Source: Aedes albopictus (Eukaryota; Arthropoda; Insecta; Diptera; Culicidae). Taken from it: a stretch of 64,000 bases of DNA. The translations under genes were made by a program, and so were the position numbers. This document shows positions 12,251 through 23,240 of this stretch, piece after piece (position 1 is the stretch's first letter; the number at the start of each line of letters is the position of its first letter). Location: NCBI RefSeq assembly GCF_035046485.1, contig NC_085138.1, forward strand, positions 367,973,238 through 368,037,237, written 5' to 3'. The notes below the pieces were generated by a model, which saw only the letters and a program-made list of their open reading frames with translations, did not search any database and was not told the origin of the DNA.

Positions 12251-12680
12251 TTTCGATTAGTGAGATAATTTTCCAGCAATAACAGTCTGAGTGATATGCA
12301 AACACAGTTGTTGATCCTAAGTCCGACGTTTCGGCTCCTTGATTGAACCTTCTTCTAGGGTATAGGAGTTTGTATTTTTGTAAACATGTATGTGTAGATT
12401 TGGTTTTCTGTAATGTGCCTGTAGCTGGGTCATAATGGCGTCTTTGGTAGCGCATGTGAGACTGATATCAGTCTCAAAAGTGTAACAATCAGCCATTATA
12501 AACCATCTACAGATACATTACAAACAACCCAATGTAAGCCACTACACATGTTTACAAAAATACAAACTCATATTCCCTTCATGTAGGTTCAATAAAGAAA
12601 CCCAAACGTCGGACGTAGGAGCTACAACTGTGCTTACCACTCAGACTGCTATTGCCAGACGGTTATCTCGCTTGATATAA
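12250..12680. mobile_element. Foldback MITE with ACGTTTCGG-type arms
   Basis: Arms of about 190 bp pair around a loop near 12437-12490. Matching features include CAGTCTGAGTG, TCCGACGTTT and GTTTGTATTTTTGTAAACATG. The left arm contains CCGACGTTTCGG, then GAACCTTCTTCTAGGG, the same layout seen in the foldback elements at 20243 and 37369. The arms are diverged, indicating an old copy. No coding content is seen. Confidence 0.7.
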
Positions 12681-12825
12681 TCTTTTTCGTAATACAACAC
12701 ACTGTACTGTAACTTGATTATACAATATATGTAAATTGTAATGTTTGTGATAGAATGGTATGTGATTTCGTTGCAAAGCACTGATACAAATGTTATCCAT
12801 CTTAATCTTCCCAAGGCATGAGAAC

Positions 12826-12901
12826 AGCTCGCTGACGATTAGGGTAAAAAATGATCCTAATGGTTTTTTTTTACCCAAACCGTACACTACGTCAGCGAGC
12901 T
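12826..12901. repeat. Small hairpin element
   Basis: AGCTCGCTGACG (12826-12837) and its complement CGTCAGCGAGCT (12890-12901) enclose an inner pair GGGTAAAAA / TTTTTTACCC. A partial relative (TTTTTTACCCAAACCGTACA) occurs at about 35980, so this is a dispersed family. Confidence 0.6.
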
Positions 12902-13045
12902 ATTCCCAATGTGCATTAGGAAGGTGTAAGCAACACAGTAACATTTTCAATGCTTTCCGCTCCTAGACATTATTCATTGAGCTGTTATCACGTGTTTAGC
13001 AAACCTCTTTTAAATGTTGAAAATGCTGTGACATTCATGTACACA

Positions 13046-13305
13046 ACAGAAACACGTGTTTTTTTTTTTTGAGATTATGATTTGTTCGCTAGACGTGCTC
13101 TTCTTTCACCCAAGCTACGGAGGCACTTGACTATTTCCGATCCCTCAAGACATGGAACTGAAATCGGCTCCACTATTGCACAGGGTATGGAATAAGAAGC
13201 GCCCGTCTAGCGAATTGGGATTAGTGGTTTTGATTTCCACCGGAGCAAGTGGATTTTTTTTCACAATTCATATCTCAATTTCTGCATCAAACACGTGTTT
13301 CTGTT
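13046..13305. mobile_element. 260-bp MITE with CAGAAACACGTG ends
   Basis: CAGAAACACGTG at 13048-13059 pairs with CACGTGTTTCTG at 13292-13303. Inside, TTGAGATTATGA / TCATATCTCAA and TCGCTAGACG / CGTCTAGCGA also pair. No duplication is obvious. No coding content is seen. Confidence 0.65.
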
Positions 13306-13359
13306 TCCGCTTTACTTAAGGATTGAATAATAATACAGTAATGTTTCTATTTCATCACT

Positions 13360-13925
13360 CCCTAGTGTATTCTTTGCAAGATTTTCTCCAAAGATTCTTA
13401 CCGGGATTTTCTTTCAGAGTTTCTTCCGAGAATTTTAACAGAGTTATATTTATCGGTTTTCTTCCAGCTTTTTTTCGTTCGCTTTTTCAAAAAATATTTC
13501 GGGAATTAACATCAGAATTCCTATCTGTATACATACTGGGATTTGACCAGGATTTTTTTTGAAGACTGCTCCCGCGTTTTTTTTTCAATATTTCTTCAAA
13601 ATTCCCGAAAGTATTCCTTTTAATATTTCTCTATGGATTTTTCCCAGAATTCTTCCAGATATTCTTGCCGGGGTTCATTCCGAAAATTCATCCAGGATCT
13701 ATCTTGAGATCTTTTCAAAGATTCTTTCCGATTATCCTCCAGAGATTATTTTCAGAATTCTTCCATTGATTCCACCTGGGTTTCCCTCTTGGATTCTTGC
13801 TGTGAATATCTGGAATTCTCTGAGCATTCCTGCAGGGACTCTTCCCATCTTTTCTTCAAAGATTCTTCTCGGGAATCTTTCATTATTATTTTTCGAGGAT
13901 TCTTCCATAGATTACTTTCGAGATA
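13360..13925. repeat. Degenerate 12-bp repeat field
   Basis: TTCTTCCAGATATTC, TTCCTCCAGAG-like and TCATCCAGGAT units fill this stretch and continue at 15145. The field was split by the TA-flanked element at 13926-15142. The open frame that runs through it is a satellite shadow extended into the transposon arm. Confidence 0.6.
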
Positions 13926-15142
13926 CACTCCCGTTCAAAAGTTTGGGGTCACTCCCTCAAAAACATGTAATTTTTTTAGGCCCATATCTCCGCCAATTTG
14001 CATCCGATTTCAAAACCCTAGGTTTCATTCAAAAGATAATAAGTCAAAGAAACTTTGAACATGATTTAAAAGAATCTTTTTCAAAAAAATTTGTATGTAA
14101 ACTTAACCCAAAATTGCCAAATTTTCTAAAAAATGAATATAAACTTACGGCAGTGTCGCTGGAAGTTGGGTCGACCAAATTTTAAGATGAGAGCGGTAAT
14201 ATGACCCATTTTCTATTAGCTTTCAACTGCTTTTTACAGAACTTAGCTAAAAAATCTAGAAAAAAAAGTTATTAAGTAAATTAATCCTTGATGTCATCGA
14301 CCAAAAGTTTGGGGTCACCCCTCAAAATGCTGTATCGGCCAAAAGTTTGGGGTCACTATCGTAAAACATAGAAAAGTGATTTGTTGACATCTTTGTCATC
14401 TTTCATTCAATTTTAATTCTTCTTGGCTTATTTGAAACAAAATGAATGATACTTACTGCATAGACATTGAACCACACATATTTGTTGAAATTTACATACT
14501 AAAACTTAACGTAAATTTGCCTTATTTTTTGAAGCGTGGTAAAATGTGCTAACTTTACATAACATTTTTATATACAAAACTCGTTAAATACGTTAAGTTG
14601 AAGACATCAAACGTAAATTTAGTTAATTATCTTTGAAATGAGCCAAAAACAATTAAAATTGAACTATAGATGACGAAGATATCTCCAAATCACTTTTCCA
14701 TGTTTTACGAAAGTGACCCCAAACTTTTGGCCGATACATCATATTGAGGGGTGACCCTAAACTTTTGGTCGATGACATCAAGGATTAATTTACTTAATAA
14801 CTTTTTTTCTAGATTTTTTAGCTAAGTTCTGTAAAAAGCAGTTGAAAGCTAATAGAAAATGGGTCATATTACCGCTCTCATCTTAAAATTTGGTCGACCC
14901 AACTTCCAGCGACACTGCCGTAAGTTTATATTCATTTTTTAGAAAATTTTGCAACTTTAGGTTAAGTTTACATACAAATTTTTTTGAAAAAGATTCTTTT
15001 AAATCATGTTCAAAGTTTCTTTGACTTATTATCTTTTGAATGAAACCTAGGGTTTTGAAATCGGACGCATATTGGCGGAGATATGGGCCTAAAAAAATGA
15101 CATGTTTTTGAGGGGGTGACCCCAAACTTTTGAACGGGAGTG
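13926..15142. mobile_element. TA-flanked foldback transposon (1.2 kb)
   Basis: The ends read CACTCCCGTTCAAAAGTTTG and its complement, each bordered by TA (13924-13925, 15143-15144). The arms pair for about 500 bp. They include internal repeats of the phrase CAAAAGTTTGGGGTCAC at about 14300 and 14345, with complements near 14715 and 14750. The loop is about 14440-14640. Mirror open frames occur in the two arms because the arms are nearly identical. No transposase is present. The termini resemble mariner/Tc1-type ends, which is inference from memory. Confidence 0.85.
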
Positions 15143-15144
15143 TA

Positions 15145-15690
15145 CCTCCAGGAATTCTTTGAAGGATTCCTTTATGAAATTTCTTGAAATATTTTCTCAG
15201 TAATCTACTAGAAACGTTTTTCAAGATTCCAATCGGTTCAAGAACATGATTAAACCGGACCAAGACTGTATATACTATAGGAATAAGTTGGCGTACGCTC
15301 CATATCCACCAAGGTGCATCTCTAGGGATTCGTCTCAAGGTTTTCTCCTGGAACTCCTCCGGATATTCTACTCAATATGCTTTCTCAGTTTCCTTATAGG
15401 GACTACTCCAGGAATCCCTTCCTGGATTCATTTTGGGCTTCTTTCCGGGATTCCTTAATTGATTTTTTTCGGCGTTTCTTTTGGAATCTCCATAGATTTC
15501 TGATTCCTCCATTGATTTCACCCTTTTAGATTTCTTCTGGGATTTTTCATGAGAATTCTTCGAAGATTCCTCCCAAGATTCTTTCTAGGGTTACTTCTGC
15601 GATTCCCTAAGGATTCTTTCAGAATTAAGAGATTTCTTCAGGATTTTCCCAAGATTCCTACCGGGATTCTTTCAAAGATACTTTCTTTGA
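15145..15690. repeat. Degenerate 12-bp repeat field, right part
   Basis: GGAATTCTTTGAAGGATTCC and related units directly follow the right TA, matching the field on the left of the transposon. From 15690 to 16005 I see no repeat or gene. Confidence 0.55.
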
Positions 15691-16008
15691 CCTAGTAGCT
15701 TTGCTTCCTTGTAATTTGCCTTGGCTACCTCTATCGCTAGTTTCAACAAACAAGCGTGTTGATCATCAATATCAATGCTGACGCAATTCAACTTTTAGCG
15801 CTTAAAAGCAAGTTTGTAAGACGCATGTGGCTTTCACGAATTTTATTAATTTTTGCTGAACTCCTACAGCATTGATGTCAAAGGAGCAAATAACCACAAA
15901 CCATTCGAGAATATGATGCCGTTTTAGAATATTCATCTTTATACGGATATTAGGGTGATCCAAAACAAATTCTGTAAACAATTCTTCTTTTCAAGGTTTT
16001 CTCGGATA

Positions 16009-16290
16009 ACAAGTGAGGGGGTTAGAAGCAAAGGGGTGTAAGTGACAAAAACCCACTTTCGAGTGAATGAGGTTTAAAGTTTTTCACCAATTTTTAATCC
16101 CATACAAAATGTATGGAGTTTTAAAAACAACCCAATTTTCTCTGATTTATTGTAATTTTTCTAATCATCGTAGAAACAATCTTAAAAAAGTTCCTGAAAG
16201 CTCGTAATCTGGAGAATTTTATGATATCCTCAACTCAAAATCGACAAAATGGTCACTTACACCCCTTTGATTCTGGGCCCCTCAAGTGTG
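16009..16290. mobile_element. 280-bp MITE with GGGGTGTAAGTGAC arms
   Basis: CAAAGGGGTGTAAGTGAC near 16031 is matched in complement by GTCACTTACACCCCTTTG near 16252, within inverted ends of about 35 bp. The GGGGTG motif recalls the ends of the elements at 7971 and 51681. The exact border is uncertain by a few bases. Confidence 0.6.
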
Positions 16291-16779
16291 ATAATTTCAC
16301 ATTTTTCCTTTATCTTTGTTGGCATACGTTGTTCGGAGTTTTCGTGTAAATATGATTTTTTGAAGTTCGAAAAACACTAAATTAATTTGAAGTACCCTTT
16401 TTTTTGTTTTCATTAATGTGTTTTTTAACACAAAACACAAAAAATGAGAAAATTCAGGGTCGCCTATTTTCCTGGAAAACTCAGGTAAAAATATTTTGTT
16501 TTCCCCTGACACTACTTACTTTGAATAATCATAACTCAAGCACGAAGCATCGTAGAAACAATGTTTTTTTTAGAAAATGAAAGAAATTTTTCTCAGAAAT
16601 CCAAAAAAAAAATATGAACATGAAAAGTTTTCCACAAAATTTTCCACAGTTGAGAAACTTTGTGAAGAAAAGCCCGAAAAACTATGCCCGAACTCTTGGA
16701 AAATTTTCAAAAAAATATTTTTGAAAAGGTTGTTTTATAACCTTTGATCGTTGAAACTTTTGGAATGCATTTGGTTTCG

Positions 16780-17188
16780 TTCCTGAGTTATGGCCAATTT
16801 TGTGAAAATGACCCCAAACTTTTGGTGATATCAATTGTTAATTTCCTTAATTACTTTTTTCGTAGATTGTTTGCCTAAGTTCGGCAAAAAGCAGTTGAAA
16901 ACTATTAGAAAATACATAGGTTAGGTTTCCGCTCCCATATTGAACTTTGGTCGAATCAATTTCCAGCGACAGCTTTGTATTTTTTTAATTAATTTTGAAG
17001 TTGGCAGCTTTAGGTTAAGTTTACATATAAATACTTTTCAAAACGTTTCCTCGAAATCATGCTTAATGCTTCTTTAACTTATAATCTTTTGGATAAGACC
17101 TATATTCTTGATAACGGACGTAAATTGACGGAGATATGGGCCTAAAAACTTGTTCTTGAGGGGATGGCCCCAAACTTTTGATCGGGTG
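16780..17188. mobile_element. Diverged relative of the 13926 transposon
   Basis: GACCCCAAACTTTTGGTGAT, TTCGGCAAAAAGCAGTTGAA and TTTCCAGCGACAG follow the same order as the right arm of the 13926-15142 element. The right end CAAACTTTTGATCGGGTG is followed by TA at 17189. The left arm is not recognisable. It is probably an old half copy. Confidence 0.65.
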
Positions 17189-17189
17189 T

Positions 17190-18360
17190 ATAATCCAATT
17201 ATTATTCCAATCATACTTCGAATCTATTGCCATAAACAACTACTTAACTTCTTTCACAAAACTTCAGAAAAACTCTTGGGATGAATTTGTTGAATAATTC
17301 TAGAAAATCATAAAAAATATAAACAGGAAATTGCTGAAACTCTAACAAGTATATCAAGAAAAAAAATTGAAACACATATATTTGTGATGGATTTTCAAAT
17401 GAAATATTCAGACCATCTTAAAAAAAAAGGAAATTTGCAAGGATTTTGTAGGTCAATGTTAAATTTATTAAATAAAAAAAAGTATAATTTTATTAACCAA
17501 AAAATTGTACGAAAAATGCAAAAAATGGATGTGTGTCTGTTAGCATTTTGGAAAATCTAGCAGTAAACTTTTTTTTAATAATTTTAAAGAACATTTAATG
17601 TGAACTAAGGAGAAATTGATGATACTGATTAATGCAGGAAAATAAAAAGACTTTCTTAAAGTTTTTGTAAATAGAAAAATGCAATGTTTGCAAAATACCG
17701 AAAAACATTTTTTTAAGAAACCTTGAAAAAGCAAAAACTTACACATATACTTTGGTCAAGTGTAGTGAGGCGCCAATCAGGGAGCCTGCACAGCGCTCCC
17801 TGTGACTACGCTACAGATCTGATTTCACTCATTGACGTATACATATGGTTTATAGGTCTCAGGTTTATGGTGCTGTTACGTTTAATAGTGTTACTAGAAT
17901 CTTTGAATGGAATCCAATAAACATGCATTATCGTTTATGGTTTTAAATTGTATGTATTATACTGTTTTGCTTCACTCGGTTTCTAACTTACGTTACGTTG
18001 CGTTACGTTACATTAGTTCAAAGCATGGCTTGGGCTACTCACCGCTAGGTGGAGTCTTATATGTTATTCACGTATGCCAGTTATGTCAGCATCGTTCCCG
18101 GTCTCTGCTACTTATCGTTGGATGATTCCACATATAGTGCTTATCCATCTAACCAATGCAATCGAATCGTTGTTATTTCATTTCAAAAGCAATCATGTCC
18201 TACTGTATTTAGATTCAAACATGATTTCAATGGTACATTAAATAAAAAAGTAAAAGAAAAATAATTGCCCTCTATAGTTTGACGTAAAAACTTGAAGTAT
18301 TTTAGGCAAAGTACGTTTAATTGGCAAATTGAGAGATAAATTTGTGAAAAAATTACCACT
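17190..18360. other. AT-rich stretch without a recognisable gene
   Basis: Mostly AT-rich sequence. It contains a small hairpin CAGGGAGC / GCTCCCTG at 17778-17803 and a run of TTACGTTACGTTGCGTTACG near 17990. Short open frames have no family signature. No element borders could be fixed. Confidence 0.4.
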
Positions 18361-18363
18361 TGT

Positions 18364-18434
18364 TTTGGTGGGATTCGAACCCACGACTCCGTTATCGCTA
18401 GTCCGGCGCTTTAACCAACTAAGCTACAGAACAA
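18364..18434 (-). pseudogene. tRNA-like sequence (pseudogene or SINE head)
   Basis: Read on the minus strand it has a 7-base acceptor strand TGTTCTG pairing 6/7 with CAAAACA. A D-arm GCTTAGTTGGTTAAAGC and a perfect T-arm GTGGG-TTCGAAT-CCCAC are also present. The anticodon arm (CCGGA-CTAGCGA-TAACG) pairs poorly, so a functional tRNA is doubtful. If the loop is real, the anticodon would be AGC. From 18440 to 19230 nothing else is recognisable. Confidence 0.5.
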
Positions 18435-19234
18435 GTTACAACTCTGCAGAATAGAAAGTCAAACTGGATTCGAAGCACCACCCTAAACCGGGTCCGTCTT
18501 TCACAACTTTATCTCTATAGTTTATTCTTGTTTAGAACTGTCGAAAACATCTTTTCAAATTCCAACAGGTTAGACAAATGTTGAATTTCTAAAGAATTTC
18601 TTAAGTATTTGGGAAATAAGGTAAAATTTTGAAAATTGAAATATGCTTTTTTGAAGTTAAGATCTTGCAGGGTATATCAAACTTCAATTAAAACTAAATT
18701 AAATGATTTCTCAGTGAATATTTTATGCAAGAATCACACAAATCTGAGATTATATTAAACAACACAAAAATTAGTAAAATGCATTTCCAGTTCTTTCTTT
18801 AGTCAATTAAAGTTCTGCCAGTTGATTTCCAACTCCCAGTGATTTCCTTGTCAATTTCCGTTTGTGATTTTTTGTTAAGTTAGGTAGTATTTTTTGGAAA
18901 GAAGGACATTTTGACTTAAAGGGAATAGGAAACATGATCAGGACAGGCAGAATTTTCATTTTTCAAAAAAAAAAATCAACTAGCTATAACTTTCGAAAGA
19001 TGCATTTTCAAATTTCAAATTTCCACTGCAAGTTGATCAACTTGTTATCCATCAATGGTTCAAATTTTGGAAATACCGAGCAAGTCTACATGAAGCTAGG
19101 AATACGCTAGTAAAAGTCGTAATTATCAGATAGCCAACTTTGAACTGTTTTGTCTGCGGATTCAATAAACCGAATACTATAAAATTCTGAGCATTCATGT
19201 CTTATATAGCAAATTTTGAAAAATTATTGTTTAA

Positions 19235-19349
19235 CCTTCCAGCGCGCGCGCCATCAAACAACCGAAACTGCACCGCGCTCGCGCTGTATACGAAAAGCGA
19301 GGTTTTTTGGTAGTGTTGTACTTTTTACAACAGCGCGCGCGCTGAAGGG
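19235..19349. mobile_element. 115-bp TTAA-flanked MITE
   Basis: TTAA (19231-19234 and 19350-19353) borders inverted ends CCTTCCAGCGCGCGCG / CGCGCGCGCTGAAGG. The interior is GC-rich against an AT-rich background. The TTAA target and CCTTC ends suggest a piggyBac-type family, related in form to 34795-34878 and 55678-59978. Confidence 0.75.
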
Positions 19350-20242
19350 TTAATTAACATTTGATACAGTTTCTGGTGATTTTTTGATACTATATGTCAG
19401 CGTTTCTCCAACTATGGGTCGCGACCGACTGGTGGGTCGCGGACTGATTTTTGGTGGGTCGCGAAAGCTTGGGCGATATTGTATTAAATGACTTGAAAAA
19501 CTTATGCCAAATGTTATGGCTAGCTATTTTCTAATTTACAAATACTCCCTAGAAGAATCGGCAGTTTTTTTTTTATCTAGAAATCCGGTTTCTCCTTAAT
19601 TCTATTCAAAATTTTGTATTATTAGTGTTAGTCTGGAGTATATTCAATATTGAAACGACTGTCTGCGTTCAGAAATCGATTCTGAAACTATGAGTTTTCA
19701 ATCAGAAGGTTCAAGATAAGGGTAAAATTAACGTTTTTGTGTTCTGGACAAAAGAATGCTTGTTGCTAGCGCAATTTCCGGAAAAATTTAAGTTCAGCAG
19801 TAAAAATATTAAGAAAAAAGAAACACTAACAGCAGTTTAAAATTACCAAACTTCGACAAGAAACCTTACCTCAACCGAACTTCAGTAAAGCTAAACTTTG
19901 GCGAACTTCTACTGATTCGCTATAATCTGCACTTTCATGGAAGTCAGAATAACTGAAATGTCATTTCAATTAAAATGGAAATAAAATAAATATGTATGAA
20001 GGATATGACTAAAAATTTCAAGAAGATTTAAAATTGTCACTATATCTTCAAAGACTTCGTACACAATGTATGTTTTTTTTATTTATTTCTTTAACGTGTA
20101 AAATAATATTAAAAACCTGTTCTGTAGTGTTTCATCGACCTGGATGTGGGTCTACTTGGAAACTTCTCTCAAAATTCCAAAATCAAAATTCAAAACCTAT
20201 GAAAGTAATAAAAGGTATTCAAATTTGCAAAAAAATAAGTTT

Positions 20243-22781
20243 AACTTTTTTGGATTGGCTTTCTCAGTCATTAAGTCAAGACGAGTATTGTATACTGTTC
20301 CGACGTTTCGGCCTTTTTGTTGTGGCCTTCTTCAGGGATTGCTAAAAACATATATTAACATTTAACATAGAACATGTTTTATGTTCTATGTTAAATGTTA
20401 ATACAGTCGAGACTCTTATAAGATCACTGGTCGGGGGGCGCAATAGGAATCCGCTTAATAGGAGACTAAGAGCTTATGGGATTTCGGCATTTTGGGGGTG
20501 TGGCCTATTATCTCGGGTGTGTTAAGAGTTAACGCAATACTTTCTTCGGCAAAGTTTTAGGGCTTGATAAGATCTACCATTTAGAACTTTGGTTCATATG
20601 ATTAGTTGGTAATTTGGCCGCTAGACGGACCATCAACAATTTGTTGCTAAATTGCACTACAGGAACCATATCAGGTAGTCAAGCAAACGTTACGATATGC
20701 GACAGCTCAAGACCCTGATGATTTGAAAGGATAGTGTCTTCGGGAAAGTTGTTGGGTACGCCAATAACTTACTGAAGATGAGTTGCGAATTTCGAAATTC
20801 CTCCACTGGGCGGCGCTAGTGAGCAAGTAAATTTTCAAAACCTCATATCTCAGAATCCCGATAACTTAGAAAGTTGGTGTCTTCGGCAAAATTGATCAGT
20901 ATGACATAAACTTACATAAAAATAAACACTTGTTTCGCAATTCTGCCACTAGGCGGCGCTAGTGAACATGCAAATTTTAGAAATCTCATAGCTCAGAATT
21001 CTGATAACTTAGGAAGTTGGTGTTTTCGGCAAAGTTGATCAGTATGACATAAACTTACATAAAAATAAACATTTGTTTCGCAATTCTGCCACTAGGCGGC
21101 GTTTATCGTTTTTTTTTCGCCTTTTTTCGACTTTTTTGACGGTTTTTGGCTTGGCAAAACTAGTGTCGCTCCCCCCTATGAGATATCTAAAATTTGCTTG
21201 TTCACTAGCGCCGCCTTATGGCAGAATTGCGGAACTGATCAACTTTGCCTAAGACACCAACTTTCTAAGTTATCGGGATTCTTAGATATGAGGTTTTGAA
21301 AATTTACATGCTCACTAGCGCCTCCTAGTGGTAGAATTGCGAAACAAGTGTTAATATTTATGTAAGTTTATGTCATACTGATCAACTTTGCCGAAGACAC
21401 AAACTTTCTAAGTTATCGGGATTCTTAGATATGAGGTTTTGAAAGTTTACATGCTCACTAGCGCCTAGTGGCAGAATTGCGAAACAAGTGTTAATTTTTA
21501 TGTAAGTTTATGTCATTCTGATCAACTTTTCCAAAGATACCAACTTTCTAAGTTATCAGGGGGAGCAACACTAATTTTGCCAAGCCGAAAAACCCCAAAA
21601 AAAGTCGAAAAAAGACGAAAAACGCCGGTAAACGCCACCTAGTGGCAGAATTGCGAAACAAGTATTTATTTTTATGTAAGTTTATGTCATACTGATCAAC
21701 TTTGCCGAAGACACCAACTTTCTAAGTTATCGGGATTCTTAGATATGAGGTTTTGAAAGTTTACATGCTCACTAGCGCCTAGTGGCAGAATTGCGAAACA
21801 AGTGTTAATTTTTATGTAAGTTTATGTCATTCTGATCAACTTTTCCAAAGATACCAACTTTCTAAGTTATCGGGGGGAGCAACACTAGTTTTGCCAAGCC
21901 GAAAACCGCCAAAAAAAGTCGAAAAAAGACGTAAAACCACGGTAAACGCCACCTAGTGGCATAATTGCGAAACAAGTGTTTATTTTTATGTAAGTTTATG
22001 TCATACTGATCAACTTTTCCGAAGACACCAACTTTCTAAGTTATCAGGAATCTGAGCTATGAGGTTTCTAAAATTTGTATGTTCACTAGCGCCGCCTAGT
22101 GGCAGAATTGCGAAACATGTGTTAATTTTCATGTAAGTTTATGTCATACTGATAAACTTTGCCGAAGACACCAACTTTCTAAGTTATCGGGATTCTGAGA
22201 TATGAGGTTTTGAAAATTTACTTGCTCACTAGCGCCGCCCAGTGGAGGAATTTCGAACTTCGAAACTCATCGTCAGTAAGTTATTGGCGTACCCAACAAC
22301 TTTCCCGAAGACACTATCCTTCCAAATTATCAGGGTCTTGAGCTGTCGCATATCGTAACGTTTGCTTGACTACCTGATATGGTTCCTGTAGTGCAATTTA
22401 GCATCAAACTGTTGATGGTCCCTCTAGTGGCCAAATTGCCAACTAATCATATGAACCAAAGTACTGAATGGTAGATCTTATCAAGCCCTAAAACTTTGCC
22501 GAAGAAAGTATTGCGCTAACTCTTAACACACCCGAGATAATAGGCCACACCCCCAAAAAGCCGAAATTCCATAAGCTCTTAGTCTCCTATAACGCTCACC
22601 CCTGTCTAGTAGGAGTTCGTTTAATAGGAGTCCGTTTAATAGGAATTCGTTTAGTAAGAGACTCGACTGTATATGTTTTTAGCAATCCCTGAAGAAGGCC
22701 ACAACAAAAAGGCCGAAACGTCGGAACAGTATACAATACTCGTCTTGACTTAATGACTGAGAAAGCCAATCCAAAAAAGTT
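20243..22781. mobile_element. Foldback MITE split by a later insertion
   Basis: Arms of about 110 bp at 20243-20352 and 22675-22781 are near-perfect complements (AACTTTTTTGGATTGGC at the outer ends). Each arm holds a GGCC-loop-GGCC hairpin next to GAAACGTCGG. The original centre was a perfect 21-bp hairpin with a 5-nt loop at 20355-20401. The TA-flanked element 20404-22669 inserted at its edge. Confidence 0.8.
20404..22669. mobile_element. TA-flanked palindromic element with tandem arrays in its arms
   Basis: The ends CAGTCGAGACTCTTA and TAAGAGACTCGACTG are flanked by TA (20402-20403, 22670-22671), a pogo-like arrangement. The whole element is one large palindrome centred near 21140. Each arm contains units of about 143 bp carrying CACTAGCGCC, CAGAATTGCGAAACAAG, ACTGATCAACTTTGCCGAAG and CTTTCTAAGTTATCGGG. 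CTCACTAGCG recurs at 21311, 21454, 21768 and 22225, with the related GTTCACTAGCG at 22081. A second unit type with CGCCACCTAGTGGC makes a higher-order step of about 314 bp. No protein-coding frame is seen. Confidence 0.85.
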
Positions 22782-22931
22782 GATCAATATCCAGTCGAAA
22801 TCGCCATTGCAAAAAAATAAGTATTTTATGAAAATACGCGCTGGTGGGTCGCCAAATTCTATGGAAATCAAAAGTGGGTCGCAAGCTGAAAAAGTTTGAG
22901 AACCCCTGCTATATGTACATGTGGTATATGT

Positions 22932-23240
22932 AGTGGGCTTCGTGGCCGTGCGGTTAGCGGCGTCAGTCGTCTAGGCGTAGCATAAGCCACGGAGTGCGGG
23001 TTCGATTCCCGCTCCAGTCGGGGAAAACTTTTCGTCAAAACGGAAAATTCTCCATTGGACCACTGGGTGTTATGTGTGTTGTCCGTTGTCTCGTGTTAGT
23101 TAATGTTCAGCATGTGCAGCCTCTGGCTGAAGACGGTGTAGTGTCTTTTTATGTGTAACTGCTCCCAATGTGTGTTCTGGCAAATTTTCAAAAGAAATTT
23201 CTACCGAAGGTAATTGTATTGGAAGGGTATGGAATGGTTA
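22932..23240 (+). mobile_element. tRNA-derived SINE
   Basis: GGGCTTCGTGGCCGTGCGG contains a box A match (TGGCCGTGCGGT) and GCGGGTTCGATTCCCGC is a box B in a perfect T-arm. A non-tRNA body follows, ending near TGTAACTGCTCCCAATG. It lies directly beyond the hAT-like duplication. The exact 3' end is uncertain. Confidence 0.65.

Larger units (their letters stand above)
19398..22908. mobile_element. hAT-like non-autonomous element with nested insertions
   Basis: An identical 8-bp direct repeat CTATATGT lies at 19390-19397 and 22909-22916. The element inside begins CAGCGTTTCTCCAACT and ends AAGTTTGAGAACCCCTG, giving imperfect inverted ends CAGNGNTTCTCNAACT. GTGGGTCGC-type phrases recur subterminally at both ends. 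This combination fits the hAT superfamily. About 2.5 kb of the interior is a later foldback element (20243-22781), itself carrying another insertion. No transposase frame remains. Confidence 0.85.

Noticed and set aside
12165..12455. 96-codon minus-strand frame as a retroelement fragment
   Set aside because: Most of it lies in the arm of a foldback MITE and shows no reverse transcriptase, integrase or gag motif.
13559..14185. 208-codon plus-strand frame
   Set aside because: It runs from decayed satellite across the border of a TA-flanked transposon into its arm. No domain is recognisable.
18364..18434. Functional tRNA gene
   Set aside because: The T-arm and D-arm are good but the anticodon stem is largely unpaired, so it is listed as a pseudogene or SINE head.
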